A stretch of 64,000 bases of DNA from Seriola aureovittata (lineage: Eukaryota; Chordata; Actinopteri; Carangiformes; Carangidae). This document shows positions 37,906 through 51,240 of the stretch, piece after piece (position 1 is the first letter of the stretch; each line of letters begins with the position of its first letter). The notes beneath the pieces are model-generated. The model searched no databases. It was not told the DNA's origin and saw only the letters and a list, made by a program, of their open reading frames with translations. Position numbers and translations under genes: made by a program. The stretch is from contig NC_079368.1 in assembly GCF_021018895.1 (NCBI RefSeq), forward strand, positions 3,875,501 through 3,939,500, read 5' to 3'.

Positions 37906-38720
37906 ATGTGGAAACTGCAATGTGTCTTAATTTAGAGAATGTCAGCAAATGAGTGCAATAAAAGAGTATACAGGTTCAGGTCATACTTGTTGCACTGTAT
38001 ACAGAATATGTGCAGTATTTCATACACCGGTGCATATCTTTAGAAACACATAACGTAACCGGTGACAAGATGTTAAACGCTAGATAAATAAAGTGGCTGT
38101 GATTTCAGTGAGATTAGCTTTATTAGCATGCAGACACGCTGTGCCGCCGACCACTGCAGCCAGAGGAGATAAAAGCACCTGTCCGTGGAGCGCCGTATGC
38201 ATCAGGAGTGGGATCTGCTCCGCTCCTGAAAAGCATCAAAAGGAGATGACACAAATTTGGTGTTTATCAGAGAAAGATAAGAGCGCATTTAACATAAACA
38301 AACAGAATTTGTGTCTCTGGCTGACGTGAAAGGAGTGTACGTTTTTATCATGGCTGCCACAGTGGGAGTCCTCCTCTCTAACTGACCATATGATTTGCAT
38401 AGTTTGGGATATTTTTGTCTGATACAAACACAGGGGAAGATAACTATTCTACAGGCTGCAGAAGCAGATGAATCTAGAATATAACATCTGTTCCATTCAA
38501 TCATGTTTTTTTTTTTTTTGTTCTTTTTTTCTATCGGAAAAGGTTTATCGAGTAGAAAAGAGGCTCTGATTGATGGTTGCTACCTGTCAAACCCACTAAC
38601 TCACCAGCCACCATCATAATTTACTTGCAGTTGGCTGGAAGTTAGCAGCAATTTCACACCCTGTTTGGAAGACATGGAAGAAAACTTTTAACTATACCTT
38701 CTCCTCCTCACCAACCATGA

Positions 38721-38721
<1 letters not shown>

Positions 38722-38763
<42 letters not shown>
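38722..38763. repeat. (CA)n microsatellite
   Basis: Perfect CA tract of about 42 nt. Confidence 0.98.
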
Positions 38764-38765
<2 letters not shown>

Positions 38766-41282
38766 ACTCAGATGGTTTGGATAATTAAACGGCACAAGAA
38801 TGATGATAATGAGGATGAATGGAGGATCCTACACATACCACTGCCAAAGCTTCTGAAGCTAGTGGAAAAACATATACAGTGGTTTTCTTATTTTATTCAA
38901 GAGAGACCTGAATGTACATAAAAACATAATAGAAACAGTTCATGAACAGATAGTCCAAAAAGAATTTAGAATACAATTTAAATAACAAACAATAAAATTG
39001 TAAAAAACTAATAAATAAATAAATAACTCAATTTTAAACATATAAGATACCAAGATTACAGAACACAGTCTCATCAGTTAAAACAATTGCATTCTGTTTT
39101 GGAAGAAAAATGTGGAAAACTTATAAAAGTATAATTTTTAAAGTGCTCTCCAGCTTATAGTATGTGTCTGGGGCATTGAATCCAAATGCAGTCTTCCCAA
39201 ATTCAGAGTTAACCTTAGGCACATGGAGTGTTAGCCAATCATGTGACCCAGACTGGTGCATAGCAACTGATCTGACTGAGACGTAATATAAGATGGTAAT
39301 TTCCCAAGGGCTTTGTAAATAAATATAGGTAGCGATGCATGTCACATCTTTCTGATAGAGAGGACCAACCAACCGTCTTGTATAGGATGCAATGATGGGT
39401 ACCATAAACATCACCAGTTATAAACAGAGGGCAGGTACATTTGAAATTGTTCTGTCATTGCAAAAGTCATGTGCATTGTATTTAACTGATTTTAGCATCA
39501 AGGCCCAGCTTGTGACATTAGGACTCTCACTCAGCAGCTGACTCCTTTCTGTCTCAGTCTGATGGATCTATTGGGTGGTCCATGATGAGCCTCAGCAAAC
39601 AACATCCAATGCTGCAATCTTGCACAAATACAATATCGAGAGACAATGACAGTCACCAGCATGAAATTCATTTATGCCCAGAGGGTGCACCGGTATTTCA
39701 CGCCTGCTGAACACAATATACAGTAAATGAGCGGCACAAGAGTAATTCGACCCAGGATCAATTGCTTCATTCAGAAATATTATATAGGCACATTAAACAA
39801 ATAGCATTGAGAATCTCCAAATTATGGAAATTTACCGCAATGATGAACCATGTCATTGTTTCTGTAAACACTGCCCTGCAGAAACGCAGCTGGCCACCAA
39901 CGCTGTTAGACGCTGATATTTGGGTGAATGTAGGTTGTAACGTCGTGTAACCAAAATTCACCGTCAGGACAATGTCCAAAGCCGATGTCAGTTTGATGTA
40001 GAATACTGACGACAGCTGACAATGCTATTTGTTTTGGTTTTAAGTTGCGCTGTTAAAGTGACAGTTTGGGTTGTTTGTTGTGGGGCTGTGTGAGGTATTT
40101 ATCTATAGTCAGTGTATTACCTGCAGTAGATTTGGATCAGCGTGCTGCCAGTTTAGAGAAGCGGCAGGAGCACCGGCACATAAGCCTAGCGATGTCTGAC
40201 TCTAACAGCTGATCAGTGGAGTAATACAGTGTGCGCCACAGTTGTGCTTGTGCGTAGTAATGTGGTAGTTCAACTGCTCACAAACTGTAGTTCCAAAGGA
40301 AAGGGCTGTTCGACGGCACGGTGAGAATATTCAAAAAATAACCAAAATCCATCGTCTTCCCAACGTCTCATGCTTTTGCTTGACAAAAGAAATACAGACG
40401 AGCAAAAACCCAACGTCTGCTAAATTAATTAGCCAATGCTGGGTTTTGATGTCAACCTGATCTTCATTTCCAATTAAAATTTAATGTCGTTAAGAGTCCA
40501 ACAACTTTCTGAAATTTCATTAAGTCTCCTTAGAGATGTTTAGCCAACCTGAGGTGTCAGCGGAACAGTAACCAAGTTTACTGTCAGTTCTTCAGCAATT
40601 AGTTCATCATTTGATCTTGGATGGACAAGCATTGCTCAAAATTCACATTGCTCTATTTTAATATTTAATAATCAGTGTAAGCATGATACAGTGTGAAGTG
40701 TATTATAAGGCTGCCACCTAAAAGTGTAGAAGACCCCGAGGCAACTTGCACATTGACAGTCAAATCACTGTGCTCATCTTTTCTGTTGCCTGCTTCATTG
40801 CACACAAAGCTACACAGGAGCTTTACAAAGCACGTCTCAGTATGACCTAACCACAAAACTAACAATGATGGAGGCAGAGAACGCTAATGGAGTGGCTGAT
40901 GTCTGTTGTCCACTCCAGCACTCTCAGCCTCAGTGCTTACTGTCAGTAAAGTCGGCTAAACTACTTTTGAATGAGGCGCGCACACGTTTCTCCCAACCTG
41001 CCGTCTGGTGTGACTGAGTGTTCGGCTGACAGCAGTCTGGCAGGAGAGACGCCCTGTGGAGTGCTCAGTGCTTATAACTGAACTCGACCAGGACACACAC
41101 TTCTGCTCTCTCTGTCTGTGTGGGAAGCTGATGTTTTCCCATCACAGATGTTGAACAAAGGTGTTAAAACGTGTGGTGTTCGAAAGCAGGGAGTCCACTA
41201 TACTTGTGGGGTCCAACAGCGTTAGGGGCCGGGTAATTAATTATGTCAGTGACGGGTCCCTACAGATATAGTGAGACAAGGA

Positions 41283-41284
<2 letters not shown>

Positions 41285-41315
<31 letters not shown>
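41285..41315. repeat. (TG)n microsatellite
   Basis: About 15 TG units followed by an interrupted TTGTGTG. Confidence 0.97.
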
Positions 41316-41318
<3 letters not shown>

Positions 41319-42254
41319 TGTGATGCTGTTGTATAGTGTGGAGTTTACTTAAATACTTATATTAATATATACTAATAAGCTTCAGGGGGATTTTATGTGA
41401 ATATGAATATTCAAGCTAAAAGAAGCTAAGATAAAAATTATAAATATATAATAAATATTTTATATAGGCTTATCTAATACAATAAAAATGTAATATATAA
41501 TACATAAATATAGCTTCATGGACATGTAAAATGTTGTTTTTCACGTCATCTCTAACATCAGCTTCAGTGGCTCAAATGACTCATGACTGATCCTAACAAG
41601 ACTTCCTTGAGGGTTTTCTGATCTTGCTCCTCAATGGTTAAGGTTTTGATAAGGTTAGGCAAGTAAATATGTGGATCCTGGATAGACTTGGACAAAGATT
41701 TTCGCGATAGGCGGGGTGCAAAGCCAAACATCCACCTTGACCTTTCCTGAAAGACTTTCTGTGTAGTTTATGCAACTTCCCTCTGTCCACTTGATAAAAA
41801 GTTATAACCACAGATTATTGTAAGTGTTTGACCAGACAACCAAGACTGTTATTTTGCTGCTGGGTACAGTTGCTTTTATTCTGCACATATTCTGACAGAA
41901 TACACTGCTGTATCAACCACCTCACTGCTGCTTGATAATAAAGGGCCAATCAAGTTTTTCACAATAGCTTTTCATTTTAAAGTCCTCACATTTTTAGCAG
42001 AACCTCAGCAGATATATTTGATAAAATTTTCCAAATTCATGTTAGATCAAAGAGTGATACAGTGGAAGAAAGGCTTTCTCTGTTTCTGTCTGTCAGGTTT
42101 ACATAAGTGACCGTAGATTCATTTATCTTTCACATTCTTTGAGCTGCAATTGCAGTCATTCAAATCAGTAAAACATACTGCTGTACCATTTACAGTCACA
42201 GATGGGGTTTTTTTCTGTCTGTTGAGAATAAATGCATTTAAAAGAACTCACTAG

Positions 42255-43285
42255 CTGTGTTTCCATTAACCTGCTTAATGCTCTATTTGAAATTGAAACT
42301 AAAAAGCAGGTAATGAAATTTCAAAAAATGTCAAATGTCGCAAAAAAAGGCATGAGGTGGCTTTTCAGACTATTCAACAAAGCAATATTTTGCAAAAGTG
42401 AAATGGAAACGCAGTTAAGTCTCATGACATCCAAAAACATTGTAGACTATTATCTCCCAAAAAGCCCTGATAAGTGGCTGCTGCCAGAGTAGAAGGGATT
42501 AGCATCTCCGTCATTATGTACACGAGATGCACTCGACATCTTTGATTCATTTATTTAGTTACATCCCCAGCCATTGTATTGCAACAGTGGCTACTCTTCC
42601 TGGGATCCCCTTGAATCTATAAACAATTCTTTAATGACAACAATATATCAGTACCCATCCATATCATTCATTCTCGCAATGAGACTCACAACACGCAACA
42701 CAACCGCTACGATGCACAGCAACCGACACCGACTCAAAACCTATCTAATACATATAATAGCTCTATTTAACAATTTAATTTCTTTAATAACTGAGAAAAG
42801 AAAACTTTTCACAAATCAATCCGCTAAGTTGGAAAAAAAAAAGATAAAAAAAATAAATAAGTGGGATGAAATAGCTCCTGTATCCATTTCCATTTCAGAA
42901 AATTTAACAAACATAGAATCCATTTAAAAAAAAAAAAAAAAAGAAATTCTACCATTTTGTGATTCATGCCACTATTGTTGATATTTAACCATTCTCTGTA
43001 TTTAACTAGCTCTATACGGTGGCAACAGAAAATGACTCTCTGATACTTACAGATTAAAATAATGTCTATCTGCAAAAAATGATAAGTTAATATAAAGTAT
43101 TTGTGGGGATTTAATTATGATAATTTTACTGATAAAGGATAAATACTATAATGGCTATTGTGGTGGATGCAGTTGTCCCAACAGTTAGCAGATCCTCGAA
43201 ATCTTCCGCCATGTTTAATTGGAATGACATCATAAGAGGAGAAAACTCAGCTGAATTCGCATAACATCACTCAATGGAAACACAG
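42255..43285. mobile_element. 1031 bp terminal-inverted-repeat element with a nested insert
   Basis: Terminal repeats CTGTGTTTCCATTA (42255-42268) and CAATGGAAACACAG (43272-43285) pair over 13 of 14 bases. Outer parts match the element at 15592-16010. Between about 42500 and 43130 lies some 640 nt with no counterpart in that copy, AT-rich, with A and AT runs; it was probably inserted later. No transposase is encoded. Confidence 0.75.
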
Positions 43286-44550
43286 ACCATTCCCATTTGT
43301 CATTCATCAAAATAAAAAATAAATAAATAAATCATTGTTCTGTGTGAAACCGCAGCTTCAGATGTTGCCACACACTAGCTACTTTACACATTTTCATTCA
43401 TGTTATTTCAACACCTGTTGAGTGCCACTGTCAAGCTCATTCACAGTCACACATTTTTGATGGGAGGGTGTCTTTCGGGTCAAATTAGAGTCCGTTACAT
43501 TTTGAGCTTGTGCAGTTGTGTTCATGAGTCTGTCGTTGTAACTCAACCTTTTAAAACCTTGTGAAATAAATTTGCATGAGAAATTCGAGTTCGTACAAAT
43601 ACAAATCTTTTCTTCATATACACATTTTCTTTTCTTTTTACACGCTACATACGGAGAGTACACACTTTGGAATGATTTGTTAACATCACTTCACAGTTCC
43701 CACCCACATAGATATTACACCAATCAAATAACATTACCAACACTGATCTGCAGTGGCGATGCCATAAGCCTGTAAATGATGTAAGCATGGGGCTTAAACA
43801 GAGGGTTCAAAGGGCTTAATGCAGATGTGAATTACAACAATGACATCCACACAGATGTTTAAATGAAACATCAGCCTTCACAATGAGGGCAGACCCTCTC
43901 AAGTCTAATCCAGATGTCCCCTTTCCCACTGCTTCAGAGCCAGTGGAGTACTATTTCTGGTTTGCCAGTACATTGGGCGCATATTGCCATTTTCTGAAAA
44001 GTGTAATATTGATCTATGGAACCGCACCCTATTCCCAATTTACCTTTTATGAACAGAGGAGGGGAATATGTGTAGAGAGAGAAAAATGACATGAGACAAA
44101 AGCTTTCTTCTGAACTCAAACCCCTGAAGTCGAAACCTTTTTTTAAAGCAGAAATGATCCTAATGCAACATAAACTACTTGTCGAGTTAATAAGCTGCAT
44201 TCTGGCAAAGCTACAGCAGCAACACCCTCGTCCTCACTGGGTCTCAGAACCGTCAAGACTGAGTTCCTTTTTCCAGCCACCTCTCCAGTCTCTCTCTGAG
44301 TGAATCAGCCGATTTGGATGAATTTATCAAGTGACTCAGGAAACTGCGAAGAGTGTGCAGGGGATTGGGGAGGAGAACAGATCAAGTGGTTTACTCTAAT
44401 GAGCCCTGTCAACAGTATTCTGTGTATAAACAAATAGGGCTGACAGATGACACAGTGGCGTCACTCGTCTCCGTCTCTCCGGCGAACCACCTGTCGACGC
44501 CGGTTTGGACTCCGGGAAATGTGTCGCTCTGTCGAGAAAGCTTACTGCCG

Positions 44551-44584
<34 letters not shown>

Positions 44585-44619
44585 CTGTGTCTCTCTCTCT
44601 CTCTCTCCCTCTCCCTCTA
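44551..44619. repeat. (CT)n microsatellite, interrupted
   Basis: Two pure CT blocks separated by TTTCTTTCTGTGT, ending in CCCTCTCCCTCT. Confidence 0.95.
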
Positions 44620-46189
44620 AACCACAGGCTCACACACTTTTTAGGGCATCATGGAAAGTCATTAGTCATTATTTTCTCTGCTGTCTCTTTTCCCACACAT
44701 ACACTGTCACTTTCCAGCTCTCTGCCACTGCTCGAGAAAATTATGAATTATGCTTGTGTCGAAGTCTCTACAGGGGCTGCGACTAGGAAGCACAAACCAT
44801 AGAGCCGCAGCTTTGTTTATTTCTCTCCTTAAATGTGGCTTTTTTTTTTTTCCCTCCAGACCTGTCAATCATGATTTAAACTACCATGGTCACCAAATAC
44901 ACTGCAGTGCACCAAATTCACACAAACCATCTAATTCTTATCAGCATTTCACAACTTGTCAGCCACGTTTGGTGTGACAAAAAGGTAGAAGCCCACTTCC
45001 CTGTTGTTGTCATTTATACCCAGTAGAGTGGAGACTCCCCGCCAGGATTTGTTCTCCATTTGTTAATTTTACCACGAACAGCAGCATGGATGCATTGGCG
45101 TAGCCCAGCTGCCGTTCACGTTGGTTGGATCGGTACTCGTTTGGAAGTCAGCTCTGTGCTTCCCAAGCTGTGCGGCAGCAGCGTGAGGCTGTTTGACTTT
45201 AGCAAGAGTGTGTCAGATTAAAGAGTCATTTATCAGAGACAGTGGATGCACAAGAGCCAGAGTGGTCAGGGGTGGAGTGGTTTGTTATGGAGGTGTGTGG
45301 GTATTGGGCTTTTTTGCAGTCCCGAGCACATTGCACATCCCTCGCCTTTTAATCCAGTTGTGGGTATGAGGCCTACAGGCTGCAAAAGGCTGTGAGGAGC
45401 GGTGAGAAAACACATGCGACAGGCCCTAAGCCGATGACTCAGATGAAATATGGGTTCTGTATACCCATCTGAGGCTATGTGACAGGGTGACGAATATTTC
45501 CAACCGGGGTCCTGCAGCGTGTTGCCTAAGAGGATTTTCAAACAGAGTGTTTTCCTCTTCTTCTTCTTTAATGCATTCAGTATAATCAGAGTATTGTGCA
45601 GCATGCTGTGTTCGCATGCCTTTTGAGTTACATAATACAGTATATTGTCCTGGTGTCGCTTACACAGCGAGCCTACATATGCTGTTTGAAGCAGTTAAGT
45701 GTAGACCAAATTATTAATGCTAATTCTGCTACAGCTGATTTGGCTTTCCTCTTGTTAGCAGCATCGAGTGCTCAAAACATACAGTAGAGGACCCTGGGGG
45801 GGGGGACTGTGTTTCTTCCAATTTCCTTAGTGATGCTTTCAGCACTGAGCAGAGGGGGTGGGGGGAGGGGGCTGCACTGATTTAGGAAGTGTGTCAGCCT
45901 TTCCTAAGAACTTATGCATAACTAATCCTGTGAAAGACATTGATCACTGATGCAAGCCTGTATTGAAGTATTGATCGAGGACTCTTTAAGGACCTTTATT
46001 TAGAATGCAGGGCTTTCCAGTTTCAGTATTCTCTCTTAACTGTAGACATGCACAACACAGAGACCTAAACCTGGCCTGTTAATACATCTTTAAGACCTGA
46101 CCCTAGTGACCTCGACAGATACTACCGTACTGGTACTACCGAATTTGAAACCCCATTCCAACCCAAGACCCAAAGATATGTTTTTAGTC

Positions 46190-46870
46190 ATGATAGCAAC
46201 ATGGCTCTTTGTTGGTCTGTCCATCACTTTGGTCCAAATATCTAAACAGTAAGTACTGAACAGACTGAGATTAAATTTTGTACAGATATTCATGGTCCCC
46301 AGAGAGTGAAGCTTAGACTGTGGTCAGTAGCAGTGACACCAGCAGGTTGACACTTCTGGCTTATACTGACATACATCTACAACTATTGTATATCCAGATT
46401 TCTATGATGCCCAAGCGATGAATTCTAGTAACCCCACCAACATGATTATCCTGCAAAATTTCAACATCTACCAGATGGATTGGCACAACACTTTTATACA
46501 GACATTCATGTTCCCCAGAGGTCAATGCAAACTCACTTTGATGATCCCCTGAATTTTCCCCCCTGCACCTTTTATGGGGTTGACATTTGTTGCTTCACAG
46601 TAAAATGTCTTGATAACTAGTGGATAATTTGCCATGGAATTTGGCTCACACATTCATGTTCCCGACAGGGGGAATTAAAATGACTTTGGTGAACTTTTGA
46701 CTTTCATCGAACACATTGGTTTATAACCAAATATCTGCAAAACTAATGGCATTCTCATCAACCTCAGCTGCAGCTCAGGTTTAGTGCTAATTGGCAAATT
46801 TGTATGCTAAACTAAGATGTGTTAGCATGGCTGCAGACCTCTGCAGCAAATATAAAATATGTTATACCAT
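46190..46870 (+). repeat. dispersed fish repeat, forward copy
   Basis: Internally repetitive text with recurring ATTCATG(T/G)TCCC(C/G)A words near 46290, 46508 and 46655, then CCAAATATCTGCAAAACTAATG and TTAGTGCTAATT, ending in GCATGGCTGCAGACCT. The last 150 nt match the reverse copy at 10195-10445. The CATTCATGGTCCCCAGAG text is common in fish genomes from memory; class unknown. Confidence 0.65.
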
Positions 46871-47383
46871 TACATAAAATGGCAATGGCAACACAAAACA
46901 CAAAGTAGTTTATAGAGACGCTAGCTTCATACCAAGATCACCTTTTGTTCTAAAAGTTCAATCCAGAATAGAACTATATAATATATAGTGTATTATAGTA
47001 TATAACATTTAATTTTCTACATTGTCAGGGTTTTTACGTGGTGTCACGACAAGGTCAAGGATATTTTCACAATGCAAAGGCCTTCCTTGAAATACTGTGG
47101 ATTTTAATAACCAGCCCTTTTGCACAGTTTAGCTTTATTTCTTCCATTACACAGTGATAGCTGGGAAGTATTTGCTATGCTAAGTTTGTCTTTGTGCTTC
47201 CCAGTAGGAATTGTAGACGATTGGCACACTCAGAAAGTTAAAGAGACAGAGAGTCATTACTTAACAAATTACATTTGAAAATAACCTGAACCTGACCGAA
47301 GTGTTACGTTATGTAACTGTAGGGCATGTAAACATGTTTTGTGTATACTTTTGCTAACGATGCGATCTTCTCACTTGTTCCAG

Positions 47384-47527
47384 GGCTGAAGGTTCGTGAG
47401 GTGATGATCAATGTGTCCCGTCAGCAGGTGGAGGATTTCCATGGCCCCGAGGACTACTGGTGTCTCTGTGTGGCCTGGAGCCACCTGGGTACCTCCAAGA
47501 GTCGCAAGGCTACTGTCCGCATTGCCT
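47384..47527 (+). CDS. unc5d: unc5d exon: second half of Ig1
   Basis: This 144 nt exon follows a GTTCCAG acceptor and ends at GCCT|GTGAGT. It joins the previous exon as G|GG (Gly) and the next as T|AC (Tyr), so it is phase 1 at both ends. The peptide [18 protein letters not shown] followed by [13 protein letters not shown] and [13 protein letters not shown] is the C-terminal half of the UNC5 Ig1 domain. The two cysteines of YWCLC complete the double disulfide of this domain. NVS is an N-glycosylation sequon, also present in related paralogues. The residue between the two cysteines is Leu (codon 47464-47466), where all four human paralogues, as I remember them, have Gln. Apart from that the exon is ordinary and intact. 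Confidence 0.96.
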
Positions 47528-49420
47528 GTGAGTATTGAGACACCTTTATGATCATCAAAGTAGCAGCTATGTCACAGGGTTTCTTGTAGCTGCATTTGGC
47601 AACACGTGCAACTGAGCAAAAAAACAATGTAAGTGAATAGTGAAAAGAAAAGAGTCTGATGAGAGGGGGGTGTTTCAGAATAAGGGTTTGGGACCGAAAT
47701 TATTTTGTCTTTGATCCTATTGTCTAAATCATTAAATTGTAACTTTTAAAAGTTCCATATTGTATAAAAGTGATGTCTTTTTTGATCATAAGGCACGTCT
47801 AGGTTCTATATTAATACTGTGAAAATAAAAGCCAATTGGAAGAGAGTATCAGAGCCTTCTCTCTTCTGATTGGCTCACTGACCTGTTGTTACTAGAGCTC
47901 CATAAAGACGCCTGAGAGAGGAGATGTAAAACTATATTGAGATGGTTTTTGGTTCTTAAAAACACAAATATATTGTAAAGTAAGTTTAAAATATTGGACC
48001 TTTAAAGAATTTGGTTGACATGAACAAGCAGTTAACTTTAAGTGATCTTTTTCTTCCTTTAAACAGTTAATATAAGAAATGGTCATTTAAGCTGTTCAGC
48101 CTCACAATATGTTGATGTAAAAACTCAACTGAGATCTCAGTCCACTTCCAAGTAAACTCACGTGTTGTTTATTTATGATGAACACACAATATTGACTAAG
48201 ATTAAGTGACAGTGATGCATGACACTGGATATGAATTAAATACCATGAAAAATTGACCTGATTGCTGCTCGGATTAAGTTGTTTCTTGTGACCACCAGAG
48301 CAGAAGATAAATAAAAAAATAAATAAAAAAATGAATAAAAGATAAAAGCAAATAAAAAGTATAGCCCTCAAGTGTAGCGAAGTAGAGCGTGACTGGCTGT
48401 TAGTCACTGAAATCAAACAAAAAAAAAAAACAGTTATGATGATACAACATGACAGGTTACCAAAACTGTCCAACAAATGATTTACAATGTCTGCCATGCA
48501 ACTGTAACCCTTAACAGACTGGAGCTACAGGACAACGGGGCATTTCTTTAATTATTCCTTTCACTGTTTGATATAATCTTATCAAAAGCGCTATCAGATT
48601 TATTGGCAGTGAAATAATCAATTCCCTGAATCAAATGCTGTCTAATTGAGTTTGGACACAGTCAGCTATTCACAGCCACTGTTGTCCAATAGCTAAAGAT
48701 CAGAGTTGCTGCTCGGGGGTGTTGTATGTTTTCTTACTTGATGTTTGATTCATCCCCGAAGAGAAATCACATACTTTTAAACATCAACAAAGCAAAAACA
48801 TCTTTTCTTGTCCTTGGAAGAAAGTAAGAATCACAGGACTGATGTGGTGTCAAAATCTTTATCTTGTGGGATTTACATATCATTGTGCACTTACTTGCAC
48901 TTATCTACCTGCCAGCCGAACAGAGGTTTTGAGACACTATTATAGAGTTTCTTTCCTGTATTCAGATCCCTTATATGCGGGGAATCTCTCATGATCCGAG
49001 ACTACATGAAACCCATTCATAAGCCATGTTGAAATTTCAAAAGGCGCATTCCTGCTTTCCGAAAAGGCTGACATTTTAAAGGTTTTCAGCGGATGGTGGA
49101 GGCGCAGTAAGCTATCAAAGGCAGTTTTGAAAATGGGCAGAATAGGATCCGTCACTATTGTATGCACATGAATGCCCAGGATGATCAGAGCAATCCTCGT
49201 TCACTTCCTCTATCCAGTGTATCCTCCAAACCACCTTGTCAACAGATTACCCAGCACAGGGCCATTGGATCCTCTCTATCCTACACGGGCTGTAGTGGGT
49301 TTTGAAGGTCGTGGCGTGCAGAGCCGAGGGCACGCCAGCATGTTAGCTGCTGAGGAGGATTGAGGCCAGGCTGACCGTAACACTCGACACCTGACAGCTG
49401 CCTCTTATCTCCCCACGCAG
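47528..49420 (+). other. 1.9 kb intron between Ig1 and Ig2 exons
   Basis: The intron has GTGAGT and CCACGCAG borders. It holds a deleted copy of a MITE family (47745-48006) and an A-rich stretch with repeated AATAAA near 48300-48360. The last 300 bases are unique. No other feature seen. Confidence 0.85.
47745..48006 (+). mobile_element. MITE family Z, internally deleted copy
   Basis: The ends AAAAGTTCCATATTGTATAA and AAAATATTGGACCTTTAAA are inverted repeats matching the ends of 62946-63480. CTAGGTTCTATAT, TACTGTGAAA, CTTCTCTCTTCTGATTGGCT and GAGAGAGGAGATGTAAAACTA are kept. About 270 nt present in the longer copy are missing from the middle. It begins 217 nt after the exon donor at 47527. Confidence 0.87.
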
Positions 49421-49524
49421 ACCTGAGGAAAAACTTTGAGCAGGACCCCCAGGGGAAGGAGGTGCCAATCAATGGGATGATCGTTCTGCACTGTCGCCCT
49501 CCAGAGGGAGTGCCTGTGGCGGAG
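49421..49524 (+). CDS. unc5d: unc5d exon: start of Ig2
   Basis: This 104 nt exon has a CCACGCAG acceptor and a GGAG|GTAAGG donor. It begins with two bases completing a Tyr codon (T|AC) and ends in phase 0 after a Glu codon. The peptide [20 protein letters not shown] is followed by [14 protein letters not shown], the linker and first strands of Ig2. The cysteine of LHCRPP (codon 49492) is the first half of the Ig2 disulfide; its partner is in the next exon. The text is close to UNC5D, which has DPQG where other paralogues have EPLG or EPLA. Intron-retaining translation would continue into non-homologous sequence, so the GTAAGG donor is the natural boundary. Confidence 0.96.
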
Positions 49525-50489
49525 GTAAGGCCAGCTGCTCCTCGCTCCTCCTCTCCTGAAAGCGGAGAAGCTTTTACTCCCACTGAGCAGAAAAAAAATC
49601 TGCATCAGAGTGGCCATCCTTATTCTGCTGGAGTGCCTCTCTGCTGCTCAGTCAATTCTACCTTCAGCTCTGCTTCCCCTGACCTTTAAGAAACTGATAT
49701 AGTCGTGTTAGATTCCAGCATTAAGTCCACATAAACATTTAGAGATGAAGGTGTGGGTTCTAAAATGAGGTAGCTGCCCAAGATGAAGATGATTGAAAGC
49801 ATAAATTTTAATCAAAGCTTCCTAAAAAACTGTACAAGGTATCAATAAAATATAGACATCACACACTCACAGATTCTGTTTTGAAATTCAGTTTATAGCA
49901 CCATTAGCTTTGCAGGTCTCAGAAGGCTACACTGTGAGAAACATCTGGTTTAAAGTGGGTCAGACCACAAAGTGGATGGTCCAGTTATAGTTTTGGAGGC
50001 TGATTTAAGGGAGCACACAGCTCCTACTGTGTGTTGGTGAGTTTTCCTTTTGTGACTTTTACATCTTCACTATTGTATCGCTGCAACATGGACATAGCAG
50101 ATACAGTGTGTGAATGTGTTTTGCATCACTGCATGTAAAATATCCAGGGAGGATACCAGAAACTTTTCAATAGTCTCAAATCAAGGTTGAATTTCTCACT
50201 AGTATCCCAGTGGTTTTCCCCAGAGTCCCCTCCTAGTGTGAATCATACTGTATATGGAGTAATGTTCACATTTGATTATTCATCTCTCTCTATACAAGAC
50301 TCATCCAGGTTTCTAAACATCACCGTCAATGCTGTTTCATTTTTGATGTTGTTGTGTCCAGCAGGTCTGTTGTTTCTGTATTTAAGTTGGAGACTGTTCT
50401 CCTGTAAAAAAACAAAAAAAACAAAACAAAACAAAAAAACAAGCCTATTGGTCGTCTGTGCGGCAGGTTATTATACATTTTATTGTTAT

Positions 50490-50890
50490 GGGACATCTAG
50501 TGGCCGTAATAATTATGACAGTAGCAAAGGGAAAAGAGTGCGGTGACAAAAACAGAGACACAGTCCGCATTAGGAGGAGGTTGGGGTGGAAGGATGAGAG
50601 CGGTGTTCGGTTCCTGTGTGAAACTAGAAGCTTGTATTGTTTCTTTTATCCATGACCGTTTCCCACATTGTTATCATTGTAACCATGACAACAAAGATCG
50701 TCTAATCTTCAGGAAGTAGTTAATTTAACCCAAACCACAATCCCTTCCTGAACTTAACCAAGTAGTATTTGTGCCTAAACCTAACCGAGCCATGACTCTT
50801 CATTATTGTAACCATGGCGACAAAAGTCAAGTATGCTGCTGGTACACTAACCATGACAACCAAAGTCTGGTATGCCTGCTGCTGTAGGAG
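50490..50890 (+). repeat. dispersed repeat family X, copy 2
   Basis: Direct-orientation sister of 29559-29980. It keeps CTAACC- and ACCAAGTAGT-type words better than copy 1 and has GGACATCTAGTGGCCGTAAT at its left end. Confidence 0.85.
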
Positions 50891-51240
50891 CACTAATTCA
50901 GGAGACACTCCTAAACAGCAGGTCGCATCAGAGGGTTGTAACAGACGACCTTTATGGCTGTGTGGTTTGGAGGACTTGTTGTCATCCTGAGGACACACCT
51001 GCACAGGACAGACAATGATCTGTGTAAACTATCCCAAACTATCCCAATTCCTATTGATGTACTGTAGCTAGTATATAAGGGTTTCTCAGAATCAGGCTGA
51101 AGGTTTGTCCAGGTTTTTGAAACCAGGAGATTACTGAATCAAACAGACTGAATGTATTGACATGTCTCAGGCAACCCATCACGAGCTGTCTTCTGGCCTG
51201 GTTCGGACTTGAATCAGACGCTACACCCTGCTGACTTTGG

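Larger units (their letters stand above)
17930..47383 (+). other. 29.5 kb intron between the two Ig1 exons
   Basis: The intron begins GTAAGA and ends GTTCCAG. It contains most of the repeats of the window: two copies of one dispersed repeat near its 5' end, a reverse copy of a three-copy MITE family, a palindromic MITE at 27.7 kb, a repeat at 29.6 kb with a sister at 50.5 kb, a hAT-type insertion at 33.1 kb, a 1031 bp inverted-repeat element at 42.3 kb, and a long fish repeat at 46.1-46.9 kb. No further exon was supported. Unique stretches without recognised repeats include about 25.7-26.5, 31.7-32.1, 36.3-36.9 and 44.9-45.6 kb. Confidence 0.85.
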
